DNA of 64,000 bases from Lactobacillus kefiranofaciens (GTDB lineage: Bacteria; Bacillota; Bacilli; Lactobacillales; Lactobacillaceae), in NCBI RefSeq assembly GCF_900103655.1, contig NZ_FMXC01000004.1, forward strand, positions 49,013 to 113,012, in the 5' to 3' direction. Of this stretch, positions 18,421 to 27,550 are shown piece by piece; within the stretch, counting starts at the first letter, position 1; each line of letters starts with the position of its first letter. Below the pieces are notes generated by a model. It searched no databases. It was not told the origin of the DNA and saw nothing but the letters and a program-made list of their open reading frames with translations. The translations under genes and the position numbers were made by a program.

Positions 18421-19077
18421 TTATTTAGTTACTTTGTAAATTTTATCAAATGGTACTCGTTTAGGAATATAAACTGGATCATTTACTTCGGCATTTTTAT
18501 CAATGTAGCCTAAAGCAATAGCCATCCCTACAGATTCATCTTCAGGGATGCGAGCATATTTTCTAACTAGATCTGGATAAGAAACCATTGAGTGGGCCGG
18601 CATGATCCCTAATCCGCGGTTAACAGCTAAGAGCATAATGCTTTGAGCAAAAATTCCTAAGTCAAAGACAGACCAAGCTGGTGACTTCTTTGGTACTGTC
18701 AAAAATACAATCGCTGGTGCGTTGAACATCGTCTTATTAGCTTCAGCGAACAGATTCAGTTTATTTCTGAAGAAGAAACTCTGCGAAGCACCCATTGTTG
18801 CCATATTGCTGCTTGGGAAGGTATCCCAATCCAGCGATAACATGGAAGCAAAATCTTCATGTGGCTTAATGCCTTGGTCCACATTATTAGCAGAAGCCTG
18901 CTTGAATTGCTCCAAAGCATCCCCCATTAATACGTAAGCCCGCCAAGGCTGAGAATTAAGCAGTGATGGTGATTGTTGCGCCTTTTTAATAATTTCTGCA
19001 ATTGTCTTTTCAGGAATCTTTCTATTATTGAACTTACGTGTTACATGTTCGCCTTCATAAACTTCTTTAAAATTCAT
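18421..19077 (-). CDS. Nitroreductase family protein
   Basis: This is an FMN-dependent NAD(P)H oxidoreductase of the nitroreductase superfamily, 218 residues. It starts with the typical RKFNNRKIPEKTIAEIIKKAQQSPSLLNSQPWRAYVL (FMN phosphate-binding region). LAVNRGLGIMPAHSMVSYPDLVRKYARIPEDESVGMAIALGY closes the fold. The physiological substrate is not known from sequence. No obvious operon partner lies alongside. Confidence 0.9.
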   Translation of the reverse strand: MNFKEVYEGEHVTRKFNNRKIPEKTIAEIIKKAQQSPSLLNSQPWRAYVLMGDALEQFKQASANNVDQGIKPHEDFASMLSLDWDTFPSSNMATMGASQSFFFRNKLNLFAEANKTMFNAPAIVFLTVPKKSPAWSVFDLGIFAQSIMLLAVNRGLGIMPAHSMVSYPDLVRKYARIPEDESVGMAIALGYIDKNAEVNDPVYIPKRVPFDKIYKVTK

Positions 19078-19133
19078 CTTTTAATCAACCCCTATAAAAT
19101 TAATCTCGTATTTAATTATAAGCAAAAAACTAA

Positions 19134-19415
19134 TTAAAAAGCAGAAGTTTGCTTTTTCTTTTCCGCTTCTTTTTTACGCTCTTCATCTTGTTTTTTAATA
19201 ATTGCGTTCATTGCTAAGTCATTTTTTCTCATTGCAATAAAAGCCGTAATGGTTAAAGTCAACCCACCAATACAAATTAAGAGCATCCCGATCGAGAATA
19301 AAAAGACAGCGCCCTTAGGAATAAATGATGCTTTAATTACCCAACAGGCAATTCCCACTAGCATAAAAGCAAGTCCAACAACCACTGCTTTTGTATTTGG
19401 CCGATATTTTTTCAT
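19134..19415 (-). CDS. Small membrane protein, 93 aa
   Basis: Two membrane helices (VVVGLAFMLVGIACWVI and AVFLFSIGMLLICIGGLTLTI) are followed by a highly charged tail (KKQDEERKKEAEKKKQ), probably a short cytoplasmic coiled coil. I choose the ATG at 19415, which has AGAGGA 6 bases upstream; an upstream in-frame start at 19472 would add a lysine-rich piece containing that Shine-Dalgarno. I do not recognise the family. Confidence 0.65.
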   Translation of the reverse strand: MKKYRPNTKAVVVGLAFMLVGIACWVIKASFIPKGAVFLFSIGMLLICIGGLTLTITAFIAMRKNDLAMNAIIKKQDEERKKEAEKKKQTSAF

Positions 19416-19454
19416 GCTATGTCCTCTTTCCTTTTTTACCTCTTTTATTTTAAC

Positions 19455-19486
19455 AAAAAAGCTTAGCTTCACCTAAGAAGCTAAGC
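19455..19486 (-). terminator. Terminator of the alpha-glucoside PTS operon
   Basis: On the minus strand a 10-bp stem (GCTTAGCTTC / GAAGCTAAGC) is followed by TTTTTT. It lies after the EIIA gene. Confidence 0.9.
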
Positions 19487-19543
19487 TCAAAACCATAATT
19501 TAACTTGTCTATCAGATTTCTTAATTGAGAGAGGGGAAAACGA

Positions 19544-20029
19544 CTAGTTCAATTCTACAGTTTGTACCTTTTGGGAATGTTGCACAGTGCCCTTTTCAAT
19601 CGGTGTAACCGACTTTACTAGGTCCATGTTGGTATAAACGACGATACAACTATCATCATAGCCTTTATCTGTAATCATTTGGAAATCCATGGTTCCTAAA
19701 GGTTGGCCCTTTTCAACTTTATCGCCTTGGCTAACAGCAACTGTAAACGGAGCACCTTTTAATTCAACAGTATCAAGACCTAAGTGGATTAAGATCTCTA
19801 ATCCCTTATCAGTCTTAATGCCAATAGCGTGCTTAGTTGGAAAGAGCGTAGAAATCGTGCCGCTGACAGGAGCATAGATGTTCTTGTCACTTGGCTTAAT
19901 AGCATAACCATCACCTAACATCTTCGTTGAGAAGACATCATCTTTAACATCAGTGATTGGCATAATGTTGCCATCAACCACTGCATCAACTTCCATACCT
20001 TTATTCTTTTTCTTGAAAAAATTAAACAT
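19544..20029 (-). CDS. PTS EIIA, glucose family (Crr-like)
   Basis: This free-standing 161-residue EIIA phosphorelay protein receives phosphate from HPr. The active histidine is His82 in LIHLGLDTVELKG; a second conserved His is in PTKHAIGIKTD. It is the last gene of the operon that also encodes the EIICB transporter, which lacks an EIIA domain, so it most likely serves that transporter. Confidence 0.92.
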   Translation of the reverse strand: MFNFFKKKNKGMEVDAVVDGNIMPITDVKDDVFSTKMLGDGYAIKPSDKNIYAPVSGTISTLFPTKHAIGIKTDKGLEILIHLGLDTVELKGAPFTVAVSQGDKVEKGQPLGTMDFQMITDKGYDDSCIVVYTNMDLVKSVTPIEKGTVQHSQKVQTVELN

Positions 20030-20049
20030 AATCTATAACCTCTGGATTT

Positions 20050-20559
20050 CTAAAATTCAAGTAGCAATATCAACATAAAGCAACCTAATAATAACACAGC
20101 TGCTGCAATCGAAGCAGCCATCATAATTGGGTTAACGCTAGCTTGCGTCTTAGGCAAAGCTTTAGCGCGATACACTCCCAAGATAGCTAAAACAACACAT
20201 AGCAGATTACCCACAAGCATCTGGCCCAACATCTGACTGACCATTACGAAGCGGTAAGTCTGTCGGTTAATTAATACTTTCTGCTTGTTCAGTAATAAGT
20301 AGTAGCCCAGGACGAAGTCCACAATGGCAATAATCGTGGCGATTGCGACTGCTGGCTGCTTCATGATAATCATTCTTAACGTCTGACCTGAAGCCGCACT
20401 CCGCATTGCAATCAATGCCCAGAACAATATTGGGGCAATGAATAGTATGTAGGAATACCAAGTAAGAATCTTCTTAGTATCCAAATGCATGCTTTGGGTC
20501 ATTCGGCCGATAAAGTTTGCAACTTTTTGCTTACTAATTGCCCACATTAATCTCAACAT
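20050..20559 (-). CDS. Four-helix membrane protein in the PTS operon
   Basis: The product has four predicted membrane helices (ILTWYSYILFIAPILFWALIA, AVAIATIIAIVDFVLGYYLLL, MLVGNLLCVVLAILGVY, MAASIAAAVLLLGCFMLILLL). I do not recognise its family. Its start overlaps the end of the RpiR gene; AAGGAGAGG precedes the first ATG at 20559, and an in-frame ATG at 20547 is also possible. Its place between the RpiR regulator and EIIA genes suggests a role tied to the transporter, but this is inference. Confidence 0.7.
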   Translation of the reverse strand: MLRLMWAISKQKVANFIGRMTQSMHLDTKKILTWYSYILFIAPILFWALIAMRSAASGQTLRMIIMKQPAVAIATIIAIVDFVLGYYLLLNKQKVLINRQTYRFVMVSQMLGQMLVGNLLCVVLAILGVYRAKALPKTQASVNPIMMAASIAAAVLLLGCFMLILLLEF

Positions 20560-21343
20560 CCTCTCCTTGGCTCTGTTGCCAAGCTACATATTCACTAATT
20601 AATAAATCAATCAAATAATATGCTGGCGTAAAGGCTACCTTGCCGCTCTTATAGTCAGCGTCATCAGTAAAGGCGATCGTTGGAAAATAGATATTGTGCT
20701 GCACCAAAGAAGCTAACTTATTCTGCTTCATGTTGGTAAACGATACACATCTGAACTTGTCATTAACTAGTTCCAGCTTAGTAATTTCTTCATTGATCGT
20801 CTTATTATTCCCGGTAAAGGAGATGATGAACAAGACATCGCCCTTTTTAGCAAAGCGGCTAGCCGCCTTCAATTCGTCTAAAGCTGATGGCAAAACCGTC
20901 GCATGCTTACCCACTACAAATAATTCATGAGCTAAATATTGCGCGATCAGTTCTTGCTGCCAGTCAGTCGAATAAATGTAGACCGTACCTGCATTCTCAA
21001 GCTCACGATATAAACTATTGAAATCGCGTTGCTTAAAATACTTCAATACATCATCATTTACTCTACTTAATTCTCTAGCGAAATTATTTTCGATCTTAAT
21101 TGGCTTTTGTCTTGATTGTGCTAGTTCAATCAAATCAAATTTTAGTTCACTATAGCCGCTAAGCCCTAACTTCTTACATAACCGAAAGATTGCTGATTCG
21201 GAAACGTAGAGCTTTTTAGCTAGCTTAGCTAGGCTTAATCTGCTACAGTCTTTCGGATTATTTAAAACAAACTGAACTATCTGTTTTTCAGAATCATTTA
21301 GTTTATTACTATTGTCATAAACCATTGATCTTAAATCTGCCAT
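20534..21343 (-). CDS. RpiR-family transcriptional regulator
   Basis: An N-terminal RpiR helix-turn-helix (LSLAKLAKKLYVSESAIFRLCKKLGLSGYSELKFDL) is followed by a SIS sugar-phosphate-binding domain (about residues 100-250; GDVLFIISFTGNNKTINEEI). I start it at the ATG at 21343 (MADLRSM), because upstream codons read as a hydrophobic non-homologous leader. In Bacillus subtilis an RpiR protein (GlvR) controls the maltose PTS gene glvC; here the gene lies directly downstream of a GlvC-like EIICB gene, so the same logic is likely. A cre-like half-site (AAGCGCTTTCA, 21392-21402) lies upstream. Confidence 0.9.
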   Translation of the reverse strand: MADLRSMVYDNSNKLNDSEKQIVQFVLNNPKDCSRLSLAKLAKKLYVSESAIFRLCKKLGLSGYSELKFDLIELAQSRQKPIKIENNFARELSRVNDDVLKYFKQRDFNSLYRELENAGTVYIYSTDWQQELIAQYLAHELFVVGKHATVLPSALDELKAASRFAKKGDVLFIISFTGNNKTINEEITKLELVNDKFRCVSFTNMKQNKLASLVQHNIYFPTIAFTDDADYKSGKVAFTPAYYLIDLLISEYVAWQQSQGEDVEINVGN

Positions 21344-21403
21344 AACACCTGTACCCTTATCAATATATAATCTATATATTAATAATACCACAAGCGCTTT
21401 CAA

Positions 21404-21439
21404 TTATAGCAATTGTTTCATTTATAGCAATTGTTTCAT
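21404..21439. repeat. Perfect 18-bp tandem duplication covering a stop codon
   Basis: TTATAGCAATTGTTTCAT occurs twice in direct contact (21404-21421, 21422-21439). On the minus strand each copy encodes Met-Lys-Gln-Leu-Leu-stop, so the last codons and stop of the EIICB gene have been duplicated. The second copy is untranslated. Confidence 0.95.
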
Positions 21440-23302
21440 TTGATCAACGACTTGATCGGCATCCAATCCGACAACGATGTCAACTTCGTTGTTATCTCTA
21501 TGTTGAACTTCATAAGAATCTGCAATCTTCTTGAATTCTGCATCAGGAGCTACCTTCTTGGTGTCAAAGACATGTGCTCTTACTCTAGTTGAGCAAGCAA
21601 CTAAGTCCTTAATGTTTTCACCACCACCAAGCAAGTCAACGATACCAGTGGCTCTTTCAATATATGGATTATCTTGTTCAGTTGTCACTTTAGCCGTGTT
21701 GCCACTTTCTTGCATCAATTGATTCATTTCATCAAGAACTTGTGGTACGTCAAGACCAACGATAACTTGTAAGGCCTTGCCGTGGTGAACCACGTTAACA
21801 GCCTTATTAGCCTTAAATTGTGAGTCTGGAGCAACCTTATCTGGATCGGCAACAGATACACGTAATCTAGTAGCACATGAACTTAATTCAGTAATGTTTT
21901 CAGCACCACCTAACAAGTCAAGGTAAGCTGTAGCTCTAGCAATGTAAGGATCATTAGCATCCTTGCCAGCAGCCTTAGCAGTCATCTTTTGCTTATATTC
22001 CTTCTTGTTGATTAATTTAACATCTTGGTCATCAGCTTCACGACCTGGAGTAATGTAATTAAACTTCTCGATCATAATCTTGAAGACGAAGTAGGTAATA
22101 ATCCCGAAGATAATACCAACGATGAATTGCATGACATAGATGTGCCAGTGATTTTGCCATAACGGCAGCCAGTTCATAGAGGCGATACCAATCGCACCAT
22201 CCGACATGAACCCTCTTAAACCAAATGCCCACATTACGGTGTTCATTGTGGCTGACAATACTGAGTAAACTACCCAAAGAACTGGTGCAGCGAACAAATA
22301 AGTAAAGTCAATAGGTTCAGTAATACCTGCTAAAACAGAAGTTAAAGCAGCTGGAATAAGTAAAGCAGAAGTTTGCTTCTTCTTGTTCTTCTTGGCTGTT
22401 GCGTAGAAGGCAAGACAGATAAATGGTACCAAGAAGACCTTTTCGTTACCGTAAAGCTGAAAGCCTTCAACGGAAGCGATTTGTGATAATGGCTTGGTGC
22501 TTGCTGCGTATTCTGCTAAGTGCTTTAACCAGTATGGTTGAAGTCCGCCTTCAACAACAGCTGGACCGAACTGGAATGGAATGTATACCAAGTGGTGCAA
22601 ACCAGTAGGAATCAATACACGGTTTAAGAATTGGTAAATCCAAATACCGATGAAACCACTGTCAACGATGAAGTGTTGCATGCTGGTGATACCCATCTGA
22701 ACTTTTGGCCAGCCCCAGCAAGTAATTAATGCTAAAGGAATCATTACGAAGAATGAAATAGCATAAACATAAGTTGAGCCTTGGAAAGTACCTAACCAGT
22801 CAGGCAACTTCTTGTCGAAGTACTTATTGTGGAGCCATGCAACGATCAAGGCAACAACCAAGGCACCTAAGATACTAGTGTCAAGGGTCTTGATACCAGC
22901 AATGTTAGTTAAACCATGGTTAGTAGCGTTAGCTACGATTTGAACCTTGGCGAAGTTTGGCAAACCGAATGCTGCACCCCAGTGGGTAAGCATTGCACCG
23001 ATAAAGTAGTTGTAAGTCAAGTAAGCAATTACTGACTCCATGGCAGCTCTACCTCTAGCCTTATTAGCTAAACCAATTGGCAAACCTACCGTGAATAAAA
23101 TACCTTCCTGGTTGAAGACTGTCCAACCACCGGCTGAAATTGTGTCCCAAACTGAGTTCCATGTTGTTCCTGGATTGGCAATTGAGCCAAACAATGTTGG
23201 GTTATTGAACAAACCCCCGAGGGCTACGACAATACCCGCAAACGAGAACAGCATGACTGGGACGAACATTGCGGCCCCAAACCGCTGAATCTTTTGCATC
23301 AT
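21422..23302 (-). CDS. Alpha-glucoside-type PTS EIICB with two IIB domains
   Basis: The EIIC domain (residues 1 to about 430) begins QKIQRFGAAMFVPVMLFSFAGIVVALG, has GSIANPGTTWN, GGWTVFNQEGILFTVGLPIGLA and the GITEPIDFTYLF motif, all close to the maltose/alpha-glucoside permease GlvC/MalP. After a linker come two glucose-type IIB domains in tandem, with phosphorylatable cysteines at Cys476 (CATRLR) and Cys570 (CSTRVR). Usual members have a single IIB and about 530 residues; this one has 626. It heads an operon with RpiR, a membrane protein and EIIA. No 6-phospho-alpha-glucosidase gene lies nearby. AGAGG precedes the ATG. Confidence 0.9.
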   Translation of the reverse strand: MMQKIQRFGAAMFVPVMLFSFAGIVVALGGLFNNPTLFGSIANPGTTWNSVWDTISAGGWTVFNQEGILFTVGLPIGLANKARGRAAMESVIAYLTYNYFIGAMLTHWGAAFGLPNFAKVQIVANATNHGLTNIAGIKTLDTSILGALVVALIVAWLHNKYFDKKLPDWLGTFQGSTYVYAISFFVMIPLALITCWGWPKVQMGITSMQHFIVDSGFIGIWIYQFLNRVLIPTGLHHLVYIPFQFGPAVVEGGLQPYWLKHLAEYAASTKPLSQIASVEGFQLYGNEKVFLVPFICLAFYATAKKNKKKQTSALLIPAALTSVLAGITEPIDFTYLFAAPVLWVVYSVLSATMNTVMWAFGLRGFMSDGAIGIASMNWLPLWQNHWHIYVMQFIVGIIFGIITYFVFKIMIEKFNYITPGREADDQDVKLINKKEYKQKMTAKAAGKDANDPYIARATAYLDLLGGAENITELSSCATRLRVSVADPDKVAPDSQFKANKAVNVVHHGKALQVIVGLDVPQVLDEMNQLMQESGNTAKVTTEQDNPYIERATGIVDLLGGGENIKDLVACSTRVRAHVFDTKKVAPDAEFKKIADSYEVQHRDNNEVDIVVGLDADQVVDQMKQLL

Positions 23303-23522
23303 AATCTTTTACCTCTGAAGAAAAAATTAACTAAATAACTTATTCTTACATCTACACCTATTTTTATTTCCTCAAATTAGCTAGTTGCAAGGTGCTCGGA
23401 CAACTGGCAGCTATTTATGATCAACTCATAAATATTACTCCTCGAACTAATTGGTTAAGATAGAAAATCTAAACGATCAACTTTAAATTTATTTCTACCT
23501 CAGTAGCTAGCTTACATTTTTA
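23303..23522 (-). other. Long 5' leader of the PTS operon
   Basis: About 210 bases separate the predicted -10 box from the start codon. I see no known riboswitch, no antiterminator (RAT) pattern I can defend and no terminator hairpin with a T-run. Confidence 0.4.
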
Positions 23523-23559
23523 TTTATACCATAGTTTCAAACTAATGTAAGCGCTTTTA
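23523..23559 (-). promoter_or_regulatory. PTS operon promoter with overlapping cre site
   Basis: On the minus strand an extended -10 (TGGTATAAA, hexamer at 23523-23528) is preceded by TTACAT in the -35 position with a 16-base spacer. TGTAAGCGCTTTTA (plus strand 23546-23559) matches the CcpA consensus TGWAANCGNTNWCA at all but one position and covers the -35. CcpA binding here would block the operon when preferred sugar is present. Confidence 0.8.
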
Positions 23560-23808
23560 AAAAAGCTGAATGCACTTTCATAGTATTTAATTAATTTTTC
23601 AAAAGGTGAAATATATTTCAGGCAATTAAATTACTCTTAATTAGTTATTTTAGTTAATTCAAGTCCTTTAATGGCCTATGTTTAAGAAAAAGGTTTACAT
23701 ACAAATAACAGTTGTCAAATTATATGCTAGCCATTATAGCTATTTATACATATAAAATTACTGGCAAAATATTTCATTTCATGAAATAAAGATTTTAAGA
23801 AGTATTTT
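23560..23808. other. Intergenic stretch, no gene seen
   Basis: AT-rich sequence between the PTS promoter and the 3' end of the patatin gene. ATTTCATGAAAT near 23776 is a short palindrome and could be a weak end of transcription for patatin. I see nothing else. Confidence 0.4.
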
Positions 23809-24657
23809 TCACTTATTCAAATAAGCAACCAAATTGGGCAAAGCCTTTTCTGCTTCACGATACCCTACTTGATACACCCGTTTAAGTTCATCCTTATCGT
23901 CTTCCAGCGTACCAATATTTAACGCAAAAGGTGGCCGAATTACAAAAGTTTCTCCATCATCTTCATCTTTTTCAATATCGTCCAAGACAGCATTATAGTC
24001 CTCTGCTCTAGTCGCCAGCTTTTTCAAAACCGCCGGATATTGATGCAACAATGCTTTTTTCAGCGGAAATATCAGGCTCTGCTTCTTACGATATTCTCTT
24101 GGCTGAGTGGTAATCACAATCTTTTTATCAAAATTATTTTTCTGTAAAAAATCATACGGAATCGAATCCGACACGCCGCCATCAAAATAATAATGCCCGC
24201 CAATTGCTACGGGGTGAGCGAAAAACGGAATCGACGATGATGCTCGAATCCATTCCAAATCAAGGTAGCCAGCGTCTCGCAACTGATGATAAACCGGCTC
24301 ACCTGTCGTCGCATCGGTTGCTACGCACCAAAAGTTCATCGGATTAGCCTGAAACGTCTTTTTGTCAAACACATCTAACTTGTCAGGCAACACATGGTAA
24401 CAAAAATTAGCCGCATACAAATTGCCTGATCTGCGCCAAGATTTCCAGCTGGCATAATAAGGCTTGCCGGCAAAACGCAAATTATAGCGCAATACCCGAC
24501 CAATCTGCCGCGACTTCAGATTCACGCCAAAAGCCGCACCTGCTGAAACGCCAACCGCACTATCAAAGCTAATATTATTCTCCATTAACACGTCGAGCAC
24601 GCCCGCGGTGAAAAGTCCGCGCATCGCCCCGCCTTCTAAGACTAAACCAGACTTCAT
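23809..24657 (-). CDS. Patatin-like phospholipase
   Basis: This 282-residue patatin-family serine hydrolase of the RssA/YjjU type acts on acyl lipids. It has the oxyanion glycines in LVLEGGAMRGLFTAGVL, the serine elbow GVSAGAAFG (GXSXG) and the catalytic aspartate in FDGGVSDSIPYDF. A catalytic Ser-Asp dyad is therefore intact. It has no signal peptide and probably acts inside the cell. It lies downstream of xfp but two terminators separate them. Confidence 0.9.
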   Translation of the reverse strand: MKSGLVLEGGAMRGLFTAGVLDVLMENNISFDSAVGVSAGAAFGVNLKSRQIGRVLRYNLRFAGKPYYASWKSWRRSGNLYAANFCYHVLPDKLDVFDKKTFQANPMNFWCVATDATTGEPVYHQLRDAGYLDLEWIRASSSIPFFAHPVAIGGHYYFDGGVSDSIPYDFLQKNNFDKKIVITTQPREYRKKQSLIFPLKKALLHQYPAVLKKLATRAEDYNAVLDDIEKDEDDGETFVIRPPFALNIGTLEDDKDELKRVYQVGYREAEKALPNLVAYLNK

Positions 24658-24671
24658 TTTTCCTCCTTAAC

Positions 24672-24702
24672 CAAAAAAGACCTATGCTGCAAACATAGGT
24701 CT
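24672..24702 (-). terminator. Second terminator downstream of xfp
   Basis: On the minus strand AGACCTATG / CATAGGTCT forms a 9-bp stem followed by TTTTTT. It lies 160 bases past xfp and 15 bases before the patatin gene. Confidence 0.85.
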
Positions 24703-24718
24703 AATTTATGCTAATCCA

Positions 24719-24759
24719 TAAGAAAACGCAAGAGCATTAAGTTTCAGTGCTCTTGCGTT
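24719..24759 (-). terminator. First terminator downstream of xfp
   Basis: On the minus strand a 12-bp perfect stem (AACGCAAGAGCA / TGCTCTTGCGTT) is followed by TTTTCTTA. Confidence 0.85.
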
Positions 24760-24861
24760 CTTTAATAGATAAGTAGTAGTTATAAGTTTATGAATTAGCA
24801 TTTTTTAATTATAATTTAAGGAAATACTTTAATATTCAAATCAAATCGAGGAGGGCAGAAT

Positions 24862-27258
24862 CTACTTCAAGCCTTTCCATTGCCATTCGGTAACTTCTGG
24901 CATGTCCTTGCCGTTATCACGGATGTAGCGGTGGTGCTTTGCAAGCAAGCTGTCCATCTTATTGATGAAGTCGGCGTGCTTGCCCTTGAGCTTATCAACG
25001 TTTTCAACAGCGTCCTTAGCCAAGTCGTAACGGTCAAGGTGGTTCAAGACACGCATGTCAAATGGGGTAGTAATATCACCATTTTCTTGGTAGCAGTGAA
25101 TATGAACGTTGTGACGGTTGCGAGCGAACCAAATGGATTCCATCATGGTCTTGAAGCCGTGCCATGCAAAGATGGTTGGCACGTCCTTTGGGAACAAGCG
25201 GTCAAATTCTTCATCAGAAATGGCATTTTTGTTGTCCTTAGGGCTCATTAACTTCATGACATCAATGACATTGATGTAGCGAATCTTCAAGTCTGGGAAT
25301 TGGTCATGCAAGATGTCAATCGCTGCCAAAGTTTCCATGGTTGGCTCAGTTTCAGTTGAAGCAAAGACAACGTCTGGCTTAGCGCCCTTGTCGGTTGAAG
25401 CCCAGTCAACGTAGCCCAAGCCGTGGTTAACCAGCTTCTCAGCTTCTTCAATGGTGAACCATTGCGGACGAGGCTGCTTGGAAGTTACCAAGATGTTGAT
25501 GCATTCGCGTTCTTGCAAGGCCTTGTCGCCAACTGCCAAAAGCGTATTGGTATCAGATGGCAAGTATTCGTGTACCAAGTCTGGACGGTCCTTTTCGAAC
25601 ATGTGGGTCAAGATGCCTGGATCTTGGTGAGTGTAGCCGTTGTGGTCTTGTTGGAAGACAGTTGAAGTAGCTACGAAGTTCAAAGCTGGGTAATCATGAC
25701 GCCAGTATTGTTCCTTAGCCTTACGCAGCCACTTCATGTGCTGAGTAAGCATGGAGTCAACGACACGACCGAAGGCTTCGTAAGTTGCGAAGAAGCCGTG
25801 ACGACCAGTCAAAACGTAGCCTTCAAGGAAGCCTTCGTCTTGGTGCTCTGACAATTGCGAGTCAATTACACGACCGCTTGGAGCCAAGTTTTCATCATTT
25901 GGTTCATGAATTTCACGTTCCCATTGACGCTTGTCGTCATCAAGGAGCTTGAACAAACGGTTGGACTTGGATTCATCTGGACCAAAGCCACGGAATGAAT
26001 CTGGGTTGAGCTTGGCAACTTCGTCCAAGTACTTAGCCCATTCAACCATGTCTTGAGCTTCTACAGAGCCTGGCTTCTTAATCTTCAAAGCAAAGTCGCG
26101 ATAGTCTGGCAAGTTCAAGCGCTTAGGATCAATACCACCATTAGTGATTGGGTTCATGGCCATTCTTTGGTCGCCCTTGACCGTGTTTTCCTTAACGATA
26201 GCAGTTGGAGCACCGTTTTCGTCAAACAATTCTTCAGGCTTGTAGCTTTCTAGCCAGTCGGTAAGCATGTCGGCATGCTTCATATCGCCTTGAGCAACTG
26301 GAATTGGAATCTGGTGAGCTCTGAAGGAGTTTTCGATTGGGTTGCCGTCCAGATCCTTCTTAGGACCAGTCCAGCCCTTAGGGCATTGGAAGAGGATGAC
26401 TGGCCAGTGGGCAAAGGTAGAGTCATTGTTTTCGCGAGCATGCTTTTGAATGCCCTTGATTTCTTCAATGACTTCATCCATGGTCTTAGCCATTTCTTCA
26501 TGAACTTCCATTGGGTCCTTTTCGCCGTCAAAACGGCCGCCTTTGAAGACTGAAACAATGTGTGGGTCCCAGCCCATGCCGCGGAAGTATTCGGTTAATT
26601 CTTCATCGCTCATTCTAGCCAAGATAGTTGGGTTGGAAATCTTGAAACCGTTGATTTGAACGATTGGCAAAACCGCACCATCCTTGATTGGATTGATGAA
26701 ACGGTTACTGAACCAGCTACCAGCTAATGGACCGGTTTCGCTTTCGCCATCACCAATTTCAACTGCAGCGATGACATCTGGGTTATCCAAAATAGCACCG
26801 GTACCGTGTGAAAGGGAGTAGCCCAATTCCCCACCTTCATGGATTGAGCCTGGGGTTTCAGGAGCAGCGTGTGAAGCAGTGCCGCCTGGGAAACTAAAGT
26901 GCTTGAACAATTTAGCCATGCCCTTCACGTCTTGGGTGATTTCTGGGTAGCGTTCAGTGTATGAGCCGTCAAGGTATGAGTTGGATACCATTACTTGACC
27001 ACCGTGACCGGAGCCTTCGATGTAGAACATGTTCAAGTTGTACTTCTTAATAACCCGGTTTAAGTGAGCATAGACGAAGTTCTGCGGTGCAATCGTGCCC
27101 CAGTGACCGATTGGCTTAGGCTTAACGTCTTCAGCGACCAGCTTTTCTCTTAAAAGTGGATTCTTCATCAAAAACAATTGACCAACTGACAAGTAGTTGG
27201 CAGCACGCCAATAGGCGTCAACACTCTTCAGGTAGTCCTTAGAATCGTAATCAACCAT
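24862..27258 (-). CDS. xfp: Xylulose-5-phosphate/fructose-6-phosphate phosphoketolase
   Basis: This ThDP enzyme splits xylulose-5-phosphate (and often fructose-6-phosphate) with phosphate to acetyl-phosphate plus a triose or tetrose phosphate. The 798-residue length is typical. Visible are the ThDP-binding [19 protein letters not shown], the [12 protein letters not shown] segment, [14 protein letters not shown] and the catalytic-region histidines ([15 protein letters not shown]). Codon use is strongly biased to common codons, as in a highly expressed gene. It has its own promoter and two terminators. It would support pentose or nucleoside-ribose use, fitting with rbsK, rpiA and the nucleoside hydrolase gene in this window. 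Confidence 0.96.
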   Translation of the reverse strand: MVDYDSKDYLKSVDAYWRAANYLSVGQLFLMKNPLLREKLVAEDVKPKPIGHWGTIAPQNFVYAHLNRVIKKYNLNMFYIEGSGHGGQVMVSNSYLDGSYTERYPEITQDVKGMAKLFKHFSFPGGTASHAAPETPGSIHEGGELGYSLSHGTGAILDNPDVIAAVEIGDGESETGPLAGSWFSNRFINPIKDGAVLPIVQINGFKISNPTILARMSDEELTEYFRGMGWDPHIVSVFKGGRFDGEKDPMEVHEEMAKTMDEVIEEIKGIQKHARENNDSTFAHWPVILFQCPKGWTGPKKDLDGNPIENSFRAHQIPIPVAQGDMKHADMLTDWLESYKPEELFDENGAPTAIVKENTVKGDQRMAMNPITNGGIDPKRLNLPDYRDFALKIKKPGSVEAQDMVEWAKYLDEVAKLNPDSFRGFGPDESKSNRLFKLLDDDKRQWEREIHEPNDENLAPSGRVIDSQLSEHQDEGFLEGYVLTGRHGFFATYEAFGRVVDSMLTQHMKWLRKAKEQYWRHDYPALNFVATSTVFQQDHNGYTHQDPGILTHMFEKDRPDLVHEYLPSDTNTLLAVGDKALQERECINILVTSKQPRPQWFTIEEAEKLVNHGLGYVDWASTDKGAKPDVVFASTETEPTMETLAAIDILHDQFPDLKIRYINVIDVMKLMSPKDNKNAISDEEFDRLFPKDVPTIFAWHGFKTMMESIWFARNRHNVHIHCYQENGDITTPFDMRVLNHLDRYDLAKDAVENVDKLKGKHADFINKMDSLLAKHHRYIRDNGKDMPEVTEWQWKGLK

Positions 27259-27295
27259 TATTTTTCTCCTTATAAATCATGAGATATTTGTTTTC

Positions 27296-27342
27296 TTATT
27301 TCGTTTACATATTTATCATACCAATTTTTGAGTAAATGTCAA
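27296..27342 (-). promoter_or_regulatory. xfp promoter with candidate cre
   Basis: On the minus strand TTGACA (27337-27342), a 16-base spacer and TATGAT (27315-27320) form a strong promoter. TGTAAACGAAATAA (27296-27309) just downstream matches 12 of 14 positions of the cre consensus and would sit near the transcription start. AAGGAG precedes the ATG. Confidence 0.65.
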
Positions 27343-27460
27343 CCATTATTTTAATTGGATCCTACCAACTTTAAATAAGTGTATTAAAATTGGTCATTAG
27401 TCCAAAAACCTTGCACCAATACCATTCTCCATCTTTAATATAAGTGTTTGAATGAACAAA

Positions 27461-27501
27461 TACTGACAAGTACTGATTAATAAATATCAAATACTGATTA
27501 A
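27461..27501. repeat. Three TACTGA direct repeats upstream of the DeoR gene
   Basis: TACTGA occurs at 27461-27466, 27471-27476 and 27492-27497, the last two followed by TTAA. The cluster lies between the divergent xfp and DeoR-type genes, where an operator for the DeoR protein would be expected. Confidence 0.45.
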
Positions 27502-27550
27502 GTAATTACAGTAATGATTGAACATGTTAGATTAATTGATGGAGAGCGAA

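Noticed and set aside
24880..26558. Several open frames opposite or within xfp (e.g. 24880-25251, 26275-26553)
   Set aside because: They mirror the strongly biased codon use of xfp and show no domains or starts of their own.
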